From the NCBI RefSeq assembly GCF_036516575.1, contig NZ_DATBTY010000034.1, positions 1 to 64,000 on the forward strand: a DNA stretch of 64,000 bases. The letters run 5' to 3'. The position numbers were made by a program, and so were the translations under genes. The notes below the pieces were generated by a model. It saw only the letters and a list, made by a program, of their open reading frames with translations. It searched no databases and was not told the DNA's origin. How positions within the stretch are numbered: position 1 is the stretch's first letter; each line of letters opens with the position of its first letter. Source of the stretch: Cerasibacillus sp036516575 (GTDB taxonomy: Bacteria; Bacillota; Bacilli; Bacillales; Amphibacillaceae). Positions 1 through 8,726 of this stretch are shown here, in pieces.

Positions 1-782
1 TACAGCGTGACTCTTACTTTACCGGTGTCAGTTACGGTCATTTTGATATGGAACGGATCTTACGAGTGATGCGACCGATAGAAGACCAAGTTGTGATAAA
101 GTCCACCGGTATGCATGCTGTAGAAGATTATATTATGAGTCGTTATCAAATGTATTGGCAAGTGTATTTTCACCCAGTCACGCGAAGTGCTGAAGTCATT
201 TTGACAAAGATCTTTGATCGGACGAAGTATTTATACGAAAATGACTACCACTTTAAATTAAACCCGACACATTTTATTTCCTTTTTTAATAAGGAAGAAA
301 ATTTACAGGACTACTTAAATTTAGACGAAGCGATCGTCCATTACTATTTTCAAATGTGGCAGCATGAGGAAGACGATATCTTAAGTGATTTATGTGAACG
401 ATTTATCAATCGCCGCTTATTCAAATATGTCGAATTTGACCCGAATAAGATGATGAATACATGGGTTAAGCTCACGCAATTATTTAAAGATATCGGTATA
501 GAACCAGAATATTATCTTGTTGTTGATTCTTCATCTGACTTACCGTACGATTTTTATCGACCGGGAGAGGAAGGCGAACGCTTACCAATCCATTTATTAA
601 TGCCAAACGGTGAATTACGAGAACTGTCACGTGAATCGGATGTTGTTGAGGCGATTTCAGGGAAAAAAAGGACGGATCATAAATTGTATTATCCACTCGA
701 CCGCTTAAAAAAGGCAAAGGAAAAGAACAGCGAAACGGTTCAAAAGATCATGAGAATTTTACAGGGTCAAGGAGATGTATAA
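1..782 (+). CDS. ywfO: HD-domain phosphohydrolase YwfO, C-terminal part (5' end outside window)
   Basis: The reading frame is open from base 3 and runs without a start into YwfO-family sequence (GHFDMERILRVMRP), so the Met at 48 is internal and the gene begins upstream of the window. The N-terminal HD metal-binding residues are missing here; what remains is the later part of the HD fold and the C-terminal helical region with its charged tail. YwfO-type proteins are cytoplasmic metal-dependent phosphohydrolases of poorly defined physiological substrate. The stop codon is one base before the next start, and that gene's ribosome binding site lies inside this one, so the two are likely co-transcribed and translationally coupled, as in B. 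subtilis ywfO-ywgA. Confidence 0.88.
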   Translation, partial: QRDSYFTGVSYGHFDMERILRVMRPIEDQVVIKSTGMHAVEDYIMSRYQMYWQVYFHPVTRSAEVILTKIFDRTKYLYENDYHFKLNPTHFISFFNKEENLQDYLNLDEAIVHYYFQMWQHEEDDILSDLCERFINRRLFKYVEFDPNKMMNTWVKLTQLFKDIGIEPEYYLVVDSSSDLPYDFYRPGEEGERLPIHLLMPNGELRELSRESDVVEAISGKKRTDHKLYYPLDRLKKAKEKNSETVQKIMRILQGQGDV

Positions 783-783
783 C

Positions 784-1278
784 ATGTTGACAAATCATAC
801 AAAGATCATGCACTTTTTTTCCGTAGTAGGTAAAGTTACCGGGCGGAAAAAACTCCAAAAAATGATCTATATTTTACAGGCATGTGGTATACCATTTGAA
901 GAAAAATATCACTTTCATTTTTACGGTCCCTATTCAGAAGAACTCTCCTTACGTATCGAAGAACTATGTAATCTCGGGTTTATCGAAGAAGAGAAGGAAG
1001 AGAAGAGCAATTATTTTCAATATCATTACCAAGTAACAGAACAGGGCGCCCAATTCTTGCAACAGTTCCAAACGGATATGCCAGATTTCAGTACACAAGC
1101 TCACCTTTTATTAAATAAAAGTTCACGCTTCCTTGAGCTTGTCGCAACGATGTTGTTTTTCAAAGATTTACCGAAAGAAGAAGTTGAACATAAAGTCCAT
1201 CACGTCAAGCCGAAACAAAACTACAGCCCAGACGAATTTAAAGAAGCATGGGAATTAATTCATACGTTGAAACAATAA
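784..1278 (+). CDS. ywgA: YwgA family protein (uncharacterised)
   Basis: A 164-residue cytoplasmic protein that matches B. subtilis YwgA in length and position, directly after ywfO. Its N-terminal half (MIYILQ, then FHFYGPYSEEL) resembles the helix-turn-helix-like fold seen in this family, and the rest is charged and helical. No catalytic motif, signal peptide or membrane segment is visible, and no function is established. The ATG at 784 is chosen because AAGGAG lies about ten bases upstream, whereas the earlier ATG at 775 overlaps the ywfO stop and lacks such a site. It is followed by a 560-base gap, so it probably ends the transcription unit. Confidence 0.85.
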   Translation: MLTNHTKIMHFFSVVGKVTGRKKLQKMIYILQACGIPFEEKYHFHFYGPYSEELSLRIEELCNLGFIEEEKEEKSNYFQYHYQVTEQGAQFLQQFQTDMPDFSTQAHLLLNKSSRFLELVATMLFFKDLPKEEVEHKVHHVKPKQNYSPDEFKEAWELIHTLKQ

Positions 1279-1292
1279 ATAGACTGGCAAAA

Positions 1293-1500
1293 TGAACTTT
1301 CCCTTTAAGTAGACAGAGGATAAAAATTAACTCTAGCGGTTTTAGCTCTTTATTCCAGAGGGCTAAGGCCGTTTTCATTTCTTGACACCTTTTATAAAAT
1401 AGATTTACAATTGCCTTTCCGGAGTTTTCTAGCATTAATATGTGTTTTTTCTGGAATATCACATTGAATGAAGTGTTCAATGTAATGTAATCCATGTAAG
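1293..1500 (-). mobile_element. Possible decayed insertion-sequence end (IS3-like)
   Basis: Bases 1293-1316 read TGAACTTTCCCTTTAAGTAG followed by ACAG. From memory this resembles the terminal inverted repeat of IS150-group IS3 elements (TGAACTG.CCCC.TTTAAGTAGACA). The following 190 bases hold only a short minus-strand open frame with no recognisable transposase motif. No second terminus was found nearby. The call rests on the terminus alone and could be coincidental. Confidence 0.25.
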
Positions 1501-1583
1501 ATAGTTGCTATTAGTTCACATTGAAGCGTTCAAGTTATATAAATCATTAAAGTCATGATTAAGTCCATATAATTTTGTAAATG

Positions 1584-1623
1584 GATATAATCCACAAAAA
1601 TGGCCATTTTTATGGATTATATC
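1584..1623. repeat. 40-bp near-perfect palindrome
   Basis: The left arm GATATAATCCACAAAAATGG is followed with no loop by its reverse complement, with a single mismatch (19 of 20 pairs). It lies in the AT-rich gap between ywgA and ywhD, about 175 bases upstream of the ywhD promoter. It has no T-run and is not a terminator. It could be a large operator, the centre of a miniature mobile element, or a cruciform-forming site. Confidence 0.6.
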
Positions 1624-1774
1624 ATGAAGAACAGAAAAATAAGAAAAAGACATTATTTAAACAAACATGATCCCGCCAAATCGTGATGTGAGTTATGTGG
1701 CTGACTCTAATTATATGGTCATTTTATGTGAGATGTCGTCCTAAAATAAAACGAGTTACTTTATTACACCGCTC

Positions 1775-1803
1775 ATGTTAGAAACGATAATCTATGCTAC
1801 AAT
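1775..1803 (+). promoter_or_regulatory. Putative sigma-A promoter of ywhD
   Basis: An extended -10 (TGcTACAAT, 1795-1803) lies 37 bases before the ywhD start. The -35 region (ATGTTA at 1775) is poor, so the extended -10 would carry most of the recognition. Confidence 0.4.
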
Positions 1804-1839
1804 AAAGCCAAGATGAAACATAAGAAGGAGGACCAACAT

Positions 1840-2358
1840 ATGAATTCAAATCAATCTTCTAATAAAAAGAACCGATTTACTATTATAAAAGATGACTCTG
1901 TTGATGGACACGGAGGTTATGGTGCGGGTTCAATTAGTTTAGAAAACATGTCATCTGTTATTGTCGACCCGAATGAAGAAAAGGCCTATCTTGATATGGA
2001 TGCGATGCACGCACGTAGTGAAATTGAAAGACGTGTTAAATATATGCCGAACCGAGAAGACGTACCAAACCCAAAGAAATATTGGATTGTTTGGGTCACT
2101 GTTGAACAAGGTGAAAACGGTCCGTACTATGCAGGGGTGGCGGGCTGTGAGTTACTCGTTGATAAACCGAATAAACGAGCCTACAAATCAATGCCAGAAC
2201 ATGTTAAAAATATGGAAGCATCATTAAAAGGGAAAATAATTGTTGAGCATATGGATGACTTATCGAAGAAATTGCTCCGTGATTATTTAATTACATTTAA
2301 TGGGGAATTTTGGCAACATTCATCAGATAAACTGAAAAAAGACTTAGGTCATGAATAA
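1840..2358 (+). CDS. ywhD: YwhD family protein (uncharacterised)
   Basis: A 172-residue soluble protein matching the YwhD family of Bacillaceae. Features are an N-terminal Asn/Ser/Lys-rich stretch, a conserved block around FTIIKDDSVDGHGGYGAGSI, and a C-terminal LKKDLGHE. No enzymatic motif is recognised and the family has no assigned function. The ATG at 1840 is preceded by a strong AAGGAGG site; an in-frame ATG at 1813 lies upstream of that site and is unlikely to be used. It is convergent with pbpG, as in the ywhD-ywhE region of B. subtilis, and the two share a bidirectional terminator. Confidence 0.85.
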   Translation: MNSNQSSNKKNRFTIIKDDSVDGHGGYGAGSISLENMSSVIVDPNEEKAYLDMDAMHARSEIERRVKYMPNREDVPNPKKYWIVWVTVEQGENGPYYAGVAGCELLVDKPNKRAYKSMPEHVKNMEASLKGKIIVEHMDDLSKKLLRDYLITFNGEFWQHSSDKLKKDLGHE

Positions 2359-2474
2359 TGTCATAAATTATTCATATTTCTTTTTAGAATCTCAAAGATA
2401 ACGTCAAACCCTTGTACTTTTTAAAAGAAATTTGTAAAATATACAGTACATGGGCAATCTTGGATTACTAGGAC

Positions 2475-2531
2475 AAATAGAAACCGACTCTGTTGTAGCT
2501 AGGACACTACAATTAGAGTCGGTTTCTATTT
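2475..2531. terminator. Bidirectional intrinsic terminator between ywhD and pbpG
   Basis: AAATAGAAACCGACTCT pairs with AGAGTCGGTTTCTATTT, and an inner GTTGTAG/CTACAAT helix extends the stem. Each strand ends in a T-rich tail, so it can terminate both converging genes. Confidence 0.85.
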
Positions 2532-2541
2532 ACGGAATGAT

Positions 2542-4548
2542 TTAATCAAAGAATAAATCAAACCATTTTTTAAAGATCCCTTTTTCTTCATCCATTAAAT
2601 CTCTTTCTTCATTCTGATGCCTATGCCTTGTACAATAGGACGTTGGTTCAGTTCCAATTTCAAAATACATGACGCGATTGGTTGGACAATCTGGTGTGGC
2701 GCGTCTACCAGTCACAGGGTCAATTGGAATTCCAATGACACCTTTTGGCGGCAGGAACGTACTCATCGGGATTGTAGCATGGGCCTTTTCCATAAATTGT
2801 GCCCATATTCTCTTAGCATATTGTTTCTCAGTTGGACGTGTTAACGGCTGATTATCATCATATCCAATCCAAACACCCGTTACTAACTCAGGGCTAAAGC
2901 CAATCATCCAACTATCAAATTCTGTTGTACCCGACTTTCCGGCATATGGTCTTGTTAATTGGTTCAGAATGGGCGTACCTGTAACAGGCATATAACCATC
3001 TAATTGCTCATCAAACATACCAGTCAATAACTCAGTTAAGATAAACGCCTTTTTCTTATCAAGTATGAGGTCTTTACTCGATGATTGGGTGTAAATAACG
3101 TTCCCATGTCGATCGGTAATTTTCTCAATTACATGACTGTTAATTTCATAGCCACCATTTCCCAGCATGCCATAAGCGGCCACCATTTCTTGTAATGAAA
3201 CAGAAGCTGTTCCTAGGGCCAATGAAGGCACCGCTGGTAAGTCTTCCGTGATTCCGAATTGACGAGCTGTTTTAACTAACGTATCTTCTCCTAAGAAAAG
3301 GTGGGTTTTAACAGCATAAACATTATCAGAAAGTGCAATCGCCTGTGCTAGTGTGATTGGGTCATTGGCATAATATCCATTAAAATTTTGCGGTTTATAC
3401 ACATCATTTGCCGCAATATGAAATTCAGTCGGCTCACTTAATAAAGTTGTACTTGCGGTAAATCCATGTTCAAGTGCTGCATAATATAATAACGGTTTAA
3501 AAGTTGAACCAGTCATACGCTGTGACTGCGTCGCTCGATTAAATGAACTAGAGGTGAAATCACGTCCCCCAACTAATGCTTGAATCGCTCCAGTATGCGA
3601 ATCCATAGCTAAAGCACCGACTTCAACATCACTTTCTGGATTAACTGTTTTAATCACTGTACTTTCAAGCTCTTCTTGTAGATGAGGATTGAACGTTGTA
3701 TAAATACGGTAACCACCAGATTGAACGTCTTCGCGACTTAGTTTCAGAATAGATTGTGCTTCGCCTAATACCGCCTCTTGAAAATAACTCCGTGGAACAG
3801 GCTTCTTTGTTGTATTGACATAATGAAGTGTTTCATCTGTTGCCTCTAGATACGCCTCATGAGAGATAAAACCTTCCTTATACATCACTTGCAAGATGAG
3901 CTCCTGTCTTTGTTTTGCACGTTTTTCATCGTTAAATGGTGAGAAATAACTTGGTCCTTTTGGTACGCCAGCTAACATCGCCGCCTCAGCCAATGTTAAT
4001 TCATCTGCCCCTTTATTAAAATACACCTGGCTAGCTGCCTCAATCCCATAAGCACCATGACCATAATAAATTGTATTTAAATAGCCTTCTAAAATTTCCT
4101 CCTTTGTATAAAACATTTCTAAACGGACAGAATAGATTGCTTCCTTTATCTTTCGTGCCCATGTTTTTTCATGTGTGAGGTATAGATTACGGGCATATTG
4201 TTGTGTTAATGTACTAGCACCTTCCTTTAAAGAACCCGCTCGAATATCTTTTAGAGCTGCTACAAAGATTCTCTTTAAATCAAAACCAAAATGGTTAAAA
4301 AAGTGCTGATCCTCAATCGCAATAGTTGCATGAATCACATCAAGAGACATCTCGTCTAAATGGACCCAATGACGATTGACATCGGCATAATCCTCTGCAA
4401 ATTTATCACCAAATGTATCAAAATAGACCGTGTTTCTTTCACTATTAATAGGAGGTGGGCCTAAGAAATAGAGCACAATGAGACATAGGACCCCAAGCAA
4501 AAATAAACACGCTAAAACTTTTAATAAACGTCGAATATGAATTGTCAT
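2542..4548 (-). CDS. pbpG: Class A penicillin-binding protein PbpG-type (transglycosylase/transpeptidase)
   Basis: A bifunctional peptidoglycan synthase of 668 residues. A membrane anchor at about residues 10-32 precedes a GT51 glycosyltransferase domain (catalytic Glu near 79 in EDQHFFNHFG, then TQQYARN) and a transpeptidase domain with STFK near 346, SDN near 406 and KSGT near 538. B. subtilis pbpG (ywhE) occupies the same place and is made in the forespore, where it supports engulfment and germ-wall synthesis. ATG 4548 is preferred over 4578: GGAG lies ten bases upstream, and a candidate sigma-F -10 element overlaps the 4578 codon, so the transcript would start downstream of it. It is the only minus-strand gene in the window. 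Confidence 0.9.
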   Translation of the reverse strand: MTIHIRRLLKVLACLFLLGVLCLIVLYFLGPPPINSERNTVYFDTFGDKFAEDYADVNRHWVHLDEMSLDVIHATIAIEDQHFFNHFGFDLKRIFVAALKDIRAGSLKEGASTLTQQYARNLYLTHEKTWARKIKEAIYSVRLEMFYTKEEILEGYLNTIYYGHGAYGIEAASQVYFNKGADELTLAEAAMLAGVPKGPSYFSPFNDEKRAKQRQELILQVMYKEGFISHEAYLEATDETLHYVNTTKKPVPRSYFQEAVLGEAQSILKLSREDVQSGGYRIYTTFNPHLQEELESTVIKTVNPESDVEVGALAMDSHTGAIQALVGGRDFTSSSFNRATQSQRMTGSTFKPLLYYAALEHGFTASTTLLSEPTEFHIAANDVYKPQNFNGYYANDPITLAQAIALSDNVYAVKTHLFLGEDTLVKTARQFGITEDLPAVPSLALGTASVSLQEMVAAYGMLGNGGYEINSHVIEKITDRHGNVIYTQSSSKDLILDKKKAFILTELLTGMFDEQLDGYMPVTGTPILNQLTRPYAGKSGTTEFDSWMIGFSPELVTGVWIGYDDNQPLTRPTEKQYAKRIWAQFMEKAHATIPMSTFLPPKGVIGIPIDPVTGRRATPDCPTNRVMYFEIGTEPTSYCTRHRHQNEERDLMDEEKGIFKKWFDLFFD

Positions 4549-4575
4549 TGTTATAAACTCCGTTTGTAAAAAATT

Positions 4576-4606
4576 CATTATGTGGCTCTATTATGGGAAA
4601 AAATGC
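4576..4606 (-). promoter_or_regulatory. Candidate forespore (sigma-F/sigma-G) promoter of pbpG
   Basis: On the minus strand, GCATT (4606-4602) is separated by 16 bases from CCACATAATG (4585-4576). This resembles GYATA-15-GGnnAnAnTR of sigma-F and the CATnnTA core of sigma-G. The predicted start near 4569 is about 20 bases before the chosen ATG. The -10 ends in ATAATG, as does the candidate at spoIIR. Confidence 0.4.
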
Positions 4607-4624
4607 AAGGAAATAAACAAATAA

Positions 4625-4653
4625 TCGAAAAAAATGAACGTTTTCGGTATAAT
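4625..4653 (+). promoter_or_regulatory. Putative sigma-A promoter of ywiB
   Basis: TCGAAA (4625) and TATAAT (4648) are 17 bases apart and 43 bases upstream of the ywiB start. Confidence 0.5.
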
Positions 4654-4695
4654 AAATGAGAAGATTGTAGTTAAAAGTTGAATAGAGGCGATAAG

Positions 4696-5115
4696 ATGGG
4701 GCAAACAATCACGATTACGCTGGATATGGTGATTGATGACTGTGGTCAAACCGAACAGACGACACTTAAAGAGACAGGGCAATATTTTCAGCGTAAAAAC
4801 TTTGATGTTCTCATGTTTACAGAACATCATGATGAACAATCCGTTCAAACTCGAATGACGATTCATGCTGATTATGTCAATATTAAACGTTCCGGACATA
4901 TCGAGATGAATCAACAATTTCGTTTGAAAAAATGGACAGAGAACGTGTATCAACATCCATATGGGACCATCCATATGGAAACATATACGAAAGCAATCAT
5001 CTATCAACGCCCAGAAAATGCAAAACCTGGGTCATTAATTCTGGAATATGATGTTAAATTAAATGGACAAGATCCACGCCGACATCGCTTAGAAGTGACC
5101 CTTCATCCAGAATGA
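4696..5115 (+). CDS. ywiB: YwiB family protein (DUF1934, lipocalin-like beta-barrel)
   Basis: A 139-residue protein matching DUF1934. Alternating hydrophobic and charged residues fit a small beta-barrel (TITITLDMVID at the start, LILEYDVKLNGQ near the end), without signal peptide or membrane segment. Its function is unknown. The ATG at 4696 follows AGAGGCG at seven bases; an in-frame TTG at 4678 has no binding site. In many Bacillaceae ywiB is followed by argS in one operon; here the next gene is fadF, so argS is absent from this position and must lie elsewhere. Confidence 0.82.
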   Translation: MGQTITITLDMVIDDCGQTEQTTLKETGQYFQRKNFDVLMFTEHHDEQSVQTRMTIHADYVNIKRSGHIEMNQQFRLKKWTENVYQHPYGTIHMETYTKAIIYQRPENAKPGSLILEYDVKLNGQDPRRHRLEVTLHPE

Positions 5116-5159
5116 GCAGTAACCTAATCCATGAAAAAAGGCGCTGAACAGTAAGAATG

Positions 5160-5189
5160 TTGACTGAACAGTCGCTCATATTTTATAGT
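5160..5189 (+). promoter_or_regulatory. Putative fadF promoter with overlapping operator
   Basis: TTGACT (5160-5165) and TATAGT (5184-5189) are 18 bases apart. The -35 overlaps an inverted repeat, GACTG-AA-CAGTC (5162-5173). A further CTGAACAGT lies about 20 bases upstream. The GAYTGAAC half-site recurs in the perfect palindrome at 7471-7488, so one regulator may bind both. Confidence 0.5.
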
Positions 5190-5284
5190 ATAATATAAGC
5201 GCACAACAAAAAAGGACAAATCTATTAAACTAGATAAATGTAATCGGTGTCATTTTTTGTTACTATATTTAAGAGGGGGAGTAT

Positions 5285-7405
5285 ATGGTGAAGGGATTCT
5301 TGCTTGTAAATACACTCGTATTTATTGCCATGACCATTTATGCGATTTATCTATTCGCTAAGGTCGTTGCGACTCGGGTTAGCTACATTCGTTTGGGAAA
5401 GAAATCCGAGTTTGATGGCCAAGTAAAAGAGCGGTTAGGTAAAATATGGACAATCGTCTTTGGTCAATCAAAATTATTAAAAGATAAGAAATCGGGAATC
5501 ATCCACGTGATGATGTTCTATGGTTTTATTCTCGTCCAATTTGGTGCGATTGATATGTTTGTAAAGGGATTGGCACCTGGTAAACATCTACCATTCGGGC
5601 CATTATATCCAGGGTTCACTTTTTTCCAAGAACTCGTTACATTGATGATTCTAGTTTCCGTCATGTGGGCATTCTATCGTCGCTACATTGAAAAGCTTGT
5701 CCGCCTAAAGCGGGGATTAAAGGCTGGTTTAGTTTTAATTTTTATTGGGACACTAATGCTATCTGTTCTTGCAGGAAATGGGATGCTCTTAATTTGGGAA
5801 GAACAAGCGTTGACATGGACCCAACCGGTTGCTAGTTTAGTAGCTTCAGCATTTAGCTGGCTATCACCAACAGCGGCTATGGTGTTGTTCTATGTCTTCT
5901 GGTGGATTCATACCATCACATTATTTGTGTTCCTAGTTTATGTGCCACAATCAAAACACGCGCACTTAATTGCAGCACCTATCAACGTATTCTTTAGTAA
6001 GCGTGTTCCAGGGAAATTGAAAAAGCTAGACTTCGATTTTGATGATGATGCAAGTGAAGATGAAATCTCATTTGGAGTCGGTAAAATAGAAGACTTTGAA
6101 GAATATCAATTAATAGACTTATATGCATGTGTTGAATGTGGTCGTTGTACATCGGTTTGTCCAGCGGCGACAACTGGTAAGATATTGTCACCGATGGATT
6201 TAATGCTGAAACTGCGCGATCATTTAACAGATAAAGGAGCTGCCATCACCGGAAAATCACCATGGGTTCCAGCTTATGCATTTTCGGGAACTGCTGGTAA
6301 TGAGCTAGCTAACCAAAGTAGAGAAGAAGCAGTAGCTTCAATGGAAGGCATTAGCTTAATTGGTGATGTCATTACAGAAGAGGAATTAAATGCATGTACA
6401 ACTTGCCGTAACTGTGAAGATGCATGTCCAGTGATGAACGAGCATGTTGATAAAATCATTGATTTACGTCGTTACCTCGTCATGACAGAAGGAAAGATGG
6501 ACTCTGATATTCAGCGTGCGGTGATGAATATCGAACGTCAAGGTAACCCTTGGGGATTGTCGAAAAAAGACCGCATTAAATGGCGTGAGTTAGACGAATC
6601 TGTATACATTCCAACAATTAAAGAACTTAAAAAAGAAGGAAAAGACTTCGAATATTTATTCTGGGTCAGCTCAATGGGGGCATATGATAGCCGCAGCCAG
6701 AAAATTGCGCTTGCCTTTGCGAAACTAATGAATAAAGCAGGGATTAGCTTTGCAATATTAGGTAACCGCGAAGCGAACTCTGGTGATACGGCACGTCGAA
6801 TTGGAAATGAATTTTTATTCCAAGAAATTGCTGAGAAAAATATTAAAGCATTTGAGAAAAACGGTGTCAAAAAAATCGTTACGATTGACCCACATGCTTA
6901 CAATATCTTTAAAAATGAATATCCGGACTTTGGCTATGAAGCAGAGGTTGTTCACCATACACAAATGTTATACGACCTCGTGATGGATGGTAGATTAAAG
7001 CCAACTCGTTCAATTAATGAAAGATTAACCTATCATGATTCCTGTTATCTTGGTCGCTATAATGGCGTATATGATCCGCCACGTGAAATTCTCAAAGCGA
7101 TTCCAGGTCTCGAATTAGTTGAAATGGACCGCACACGTGAAAATGGTATGTGCTGTGGTGCAGGTGGGGGCTTAATGTGGGCAGAAGAAACGACAGGTAC
7201 ACGGGTTAACGTGGCTCGAACTGAACAAGCTTTAGCTGTTGAGCCATCTGTCATCTCTAGTGCATGTCCATATTGTCTCACGATGTTAAGCGATGGTACA
7301 AAAGCGAAAGAAGTAGAAGAAGACATCAGTACAATGGACGTTGCTGAAATCCTAGCATTATCTGTATTTGAAGAAGAGGAAGAAGAAGCAAAAGTCACGG
7401 CTTAA
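5285..7405 (+). CDS. fadF: FadF-type membrane iron-sulfur oxidoreductase
   Basis: A 706-residue protein with an N-terminal membrane part (about five helices to residue 230, resembling the heme b-binding gamma subunit of nitrate reductase). Two 4Fe-4S motifs follow (CxxCxxCxxxCP starting near residues 282 and 370), then a C-terminal cysteine-rich CCG region (HDSCYLGRYN near 583, MCCGAGGG near 621). Such proteins are thought to pass electrons from acyl-CoA dehydrogenases and electron-transfer flavoprotein to the quinone pool; this is family inference. GAGGGGGAG precedes the ATG. It lies upstream of the beta-oxidation genes and is separated from them by a terminator and a second operator, so it may form its own transcript under the same control. 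Confidence 0.88.
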   Translation: MVKGFLLVNTLVFIAMTIYAIYLFAKVVATRVSYIRLGKKSEFDGQVKERLGKIWTIVFGQSKLLKDKKSGIIHVMMFYGFILVQFGAIDMFVKGLAPGKHLPFGPLYPGFTFFQELVTLMILVSVMWAFYRRYIEKLVRLKRGLKAGLVLIFIGTLMLSVLAGNGMLLIWEEQALTWTQPVASLVASAFSWLSPTAAMVLFYVFWWIHTITLFVFLVYVPQSKHAHLIAAPINVFFSKRVPGKLKKLDFDFDDDASEDEISFGVGKIEDFEEYQLIDLYACVECGRCTSVCPAATTGKILSPMDLMLKLRDHLTDKGAAITGKSPWVPAYAFSGTAGNELANQSREEAVASMEGISLIGDVITEEELNACTTCRNCEDACPVMNEHVDKIIDLRRYLVMTEGKMDSDIQRAVMNIERQGNPWGLSKKDRIKWRELDESVYIPTIKELKKEGKDFEYLFWVSSMGAYDSRSQKIALAFAKLMNKAGISFAILGNREANSGDTARRIGNEFLFQEIAEKNIKAFEKNGVKKIVTIDPHAYNIFKNEYPDFGYEAEVVHHTQMLYDLVMDGRLKPTRSINERLTYHDSCYLGRYNGVYDPPREILKAIPGLELVEMDRTRENGMCCGAGGGLMWAEETTGTRVNVARTEQALAVEPSVISSACPYCLTMLSDGTKAKEVEEDISTMDVAEILALSVFEEEEEEAKVTA

Positions 7406-7411
7406 GTTTTA

Positions 7412-7456
7412 AAATAGGAAGGCTCATACAATTCGTTTACGAACGCCTTCCTATTT
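7412..7456 (+). terminator. Hairpin after fadF
   Basis: AAATAGGAAGGC pairs with GCCTTCCTATTT across a 21-base loop. The tail is A-rich rather than T-rich apart from TATTT inside the stem end, so termination may be partial. Confidence 0.6.
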
Positions 7457-7470
7457 AAAAAATATATCTA

Positions 7471-7488
7471 CGATTGAACGTTCAATCG
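7471..7488. promoter_or_regulatory. 18-bp perfect palindromic operator upstream of the thiolase operon
   Basis: CGATTGAACGTTCAATCG is identical on both strands and lies 27 bases before the thiolase start, between any promoter and the ribosome binding site. TetR-family regulators bind palindromes of this kind, and a TetR gene closes this cluster at 12395. Its half-site resembles GACTGAAC at the fadF promoter. Which protein binds is inference. Confidence 0.65.
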
Positions 7489-7514
7489 AAATAAGGAAAG
7501 GTAGGTCAACATTC

Positions 7515-8702
7515 ATGACAAAGACAGTCATCGTATCTGGTGCGAGAACACCATTTGGAAAACTAGGGGGTAAACTGAAAGGGTTTACAGCATCAGAATT
7601 AGGGGGATTTGCGATTAAAGAAGCATTGGAGCGAGCAGGTATTGAAGGCTCTGATGTCGATGAGGTGATTCTGGGGAACGTCCTTCAAGGTGGTCAAGGA
7701 CAGATCCCTTCACGTCAAGCAGCAAGACATGCCGGTATTCCTTGGGAAGTTAAAACGGAAACGATTAACAAAGTGTGTGCGTCTGGCATGCGCAGTGTCA
7801 CAATGGCAGACCAATTCATTCGTCTTGGTGAAGAAGAAATCATTGTAGCCGGTGGAATGGAAAGTATGTCAAATGCACCTTTTGCATTACCTAATGCACG
7901 TTGGGGCTATCGAATGGGTGACCAAAAAGTGGTTGACTTAATGGTTCACGATGGCTTAACTTGTTCTTTTAATCAGGTGCATATGGGTAATTACGGCAAC
8001 TTGACTGCAGAGGAATTAGATTTATCAAGAGAAGCACAAGATGAATGGTCATATCGTAGCCATCAGCGTGCGATTGAAGCGATTGAAACAGGTAAATTCA
8101 AAGAAGAAATTGTTCCAGTAGAAGTACCTGTTCGTAAACAAGACCCAATTTTAATGGAACATGATGAATCGCCACGTAAAGATACGAATCTAGAAGTATT
8201 AGGAAAACTCCGTCCGGTATTTGGACAAGGTGGAACAATTACAGCGGGTAATGCACCTGGAATAAATGATGGCGCTTCGGCATTTGTTTTAATGTCAGAT
8301 AAAAAAGCTGAAGAATTGAACAAACAACCATTGGCAACCATTTTAGGACATGCAGAAGTGGCTGTAGAGGCGCAAGATTTCCCGAAGACACCAGGATACG
8401 TTATTAATAAACTACTAGAAAAAACAGGCTATAAGAAAGACGATATCGATTTATTTGAAATCAATGAAGCGTTTGCAGCTGTTTCATTAGCTTCTATGAA
8501 AATAGCTGATCTACCAGAAGAAAAAGTAAACGTTAACGGTGGTGCCGTTGCTCTTGGCCACCCAATTGGAGCAAGTGGTGCACGGATTATTTTAACATTG
8601 ATTTATGAACTAAAACGCCGTGGCGGTGGTTTAGGAATTGCTGCTATTTGTAGTGGTGGTGGCCAAGGTGACGCTGTCTTAATTGAAGTACCTAAACAAT
8701 AA
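7515..8702 (+). CDS. Acetyl-CoA C-acyltransferase (thiolase)
   Basis: A 395-residue cytoplasmic thiolase. The acyl-accepting Cys88 sits in KVCASGMRS, EINEAFAAV near residue 316 is the conserved N-E-A-F loop, the catalytic His is in GHPIGASGA near 350, and the second Cys is in CSGGGQGD near 380. It cleaves 3-ketoacyl-CoA to acetyl-CoA plus a shortened acyl-CoA, or condenses two acetyl-CoA. It is first in a tight four-gene run with hydroxyacyl-CoA dehydrogenase and two acyl-CoA dehydrogenases, which argues for degradation. Chain-length preference cannot be read from the sequence. No separate enoyl-CoA hydratase gene is present in the cluster. Confidence 0.92.
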   Translation: MTKTVIVSGARTPFGKLGGKLKGFTASELGGFAIKEALERAGIEGSDVDEVILGNVLQGGQGQIPSRQAARHAGIPWEVKTETINKVCASGMRSVTMADQFIRLGEEEIIVAGGMESMSNAPFALPNARWGYRMGDQKVVDLMVHDGLTCSFNQVHMGNYGNLTAEELDLSREAQDEWSYRSHQRAIEAIETGKFKEEIVPVEVPVRKQDPILMEHDESPRKDTNLEVLGKLRPVFGQGGTITAGNAPGINDGASAFVLMSDKKAEELNKQPLATILGHAEVAVEAQDFPKTPGYVINKLLEKTGYKKDDIDLFEINEAFAAVSLASMKIADLPEEKVNVNGGAVALGHPIGASGARIILTLIYELKRRGGGLGIAAICSGGGQGDAVLIEVPKQ

Positions 8703-8726
8703 TCACACAAACTAGGGGGATACAAC

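Noticed and set aside
1238..1495. 85-residue minus-strand frame as a gene
   Set aside because: It overlaps the end of ywgA, has no recognisable domain, and lies in a probable insertion-sequence relic.
2617..2851. Small plus-strand frames inside pbpG
   Set aside because: They lie antisense to conserved transpeptidase sequence and have no binding site.
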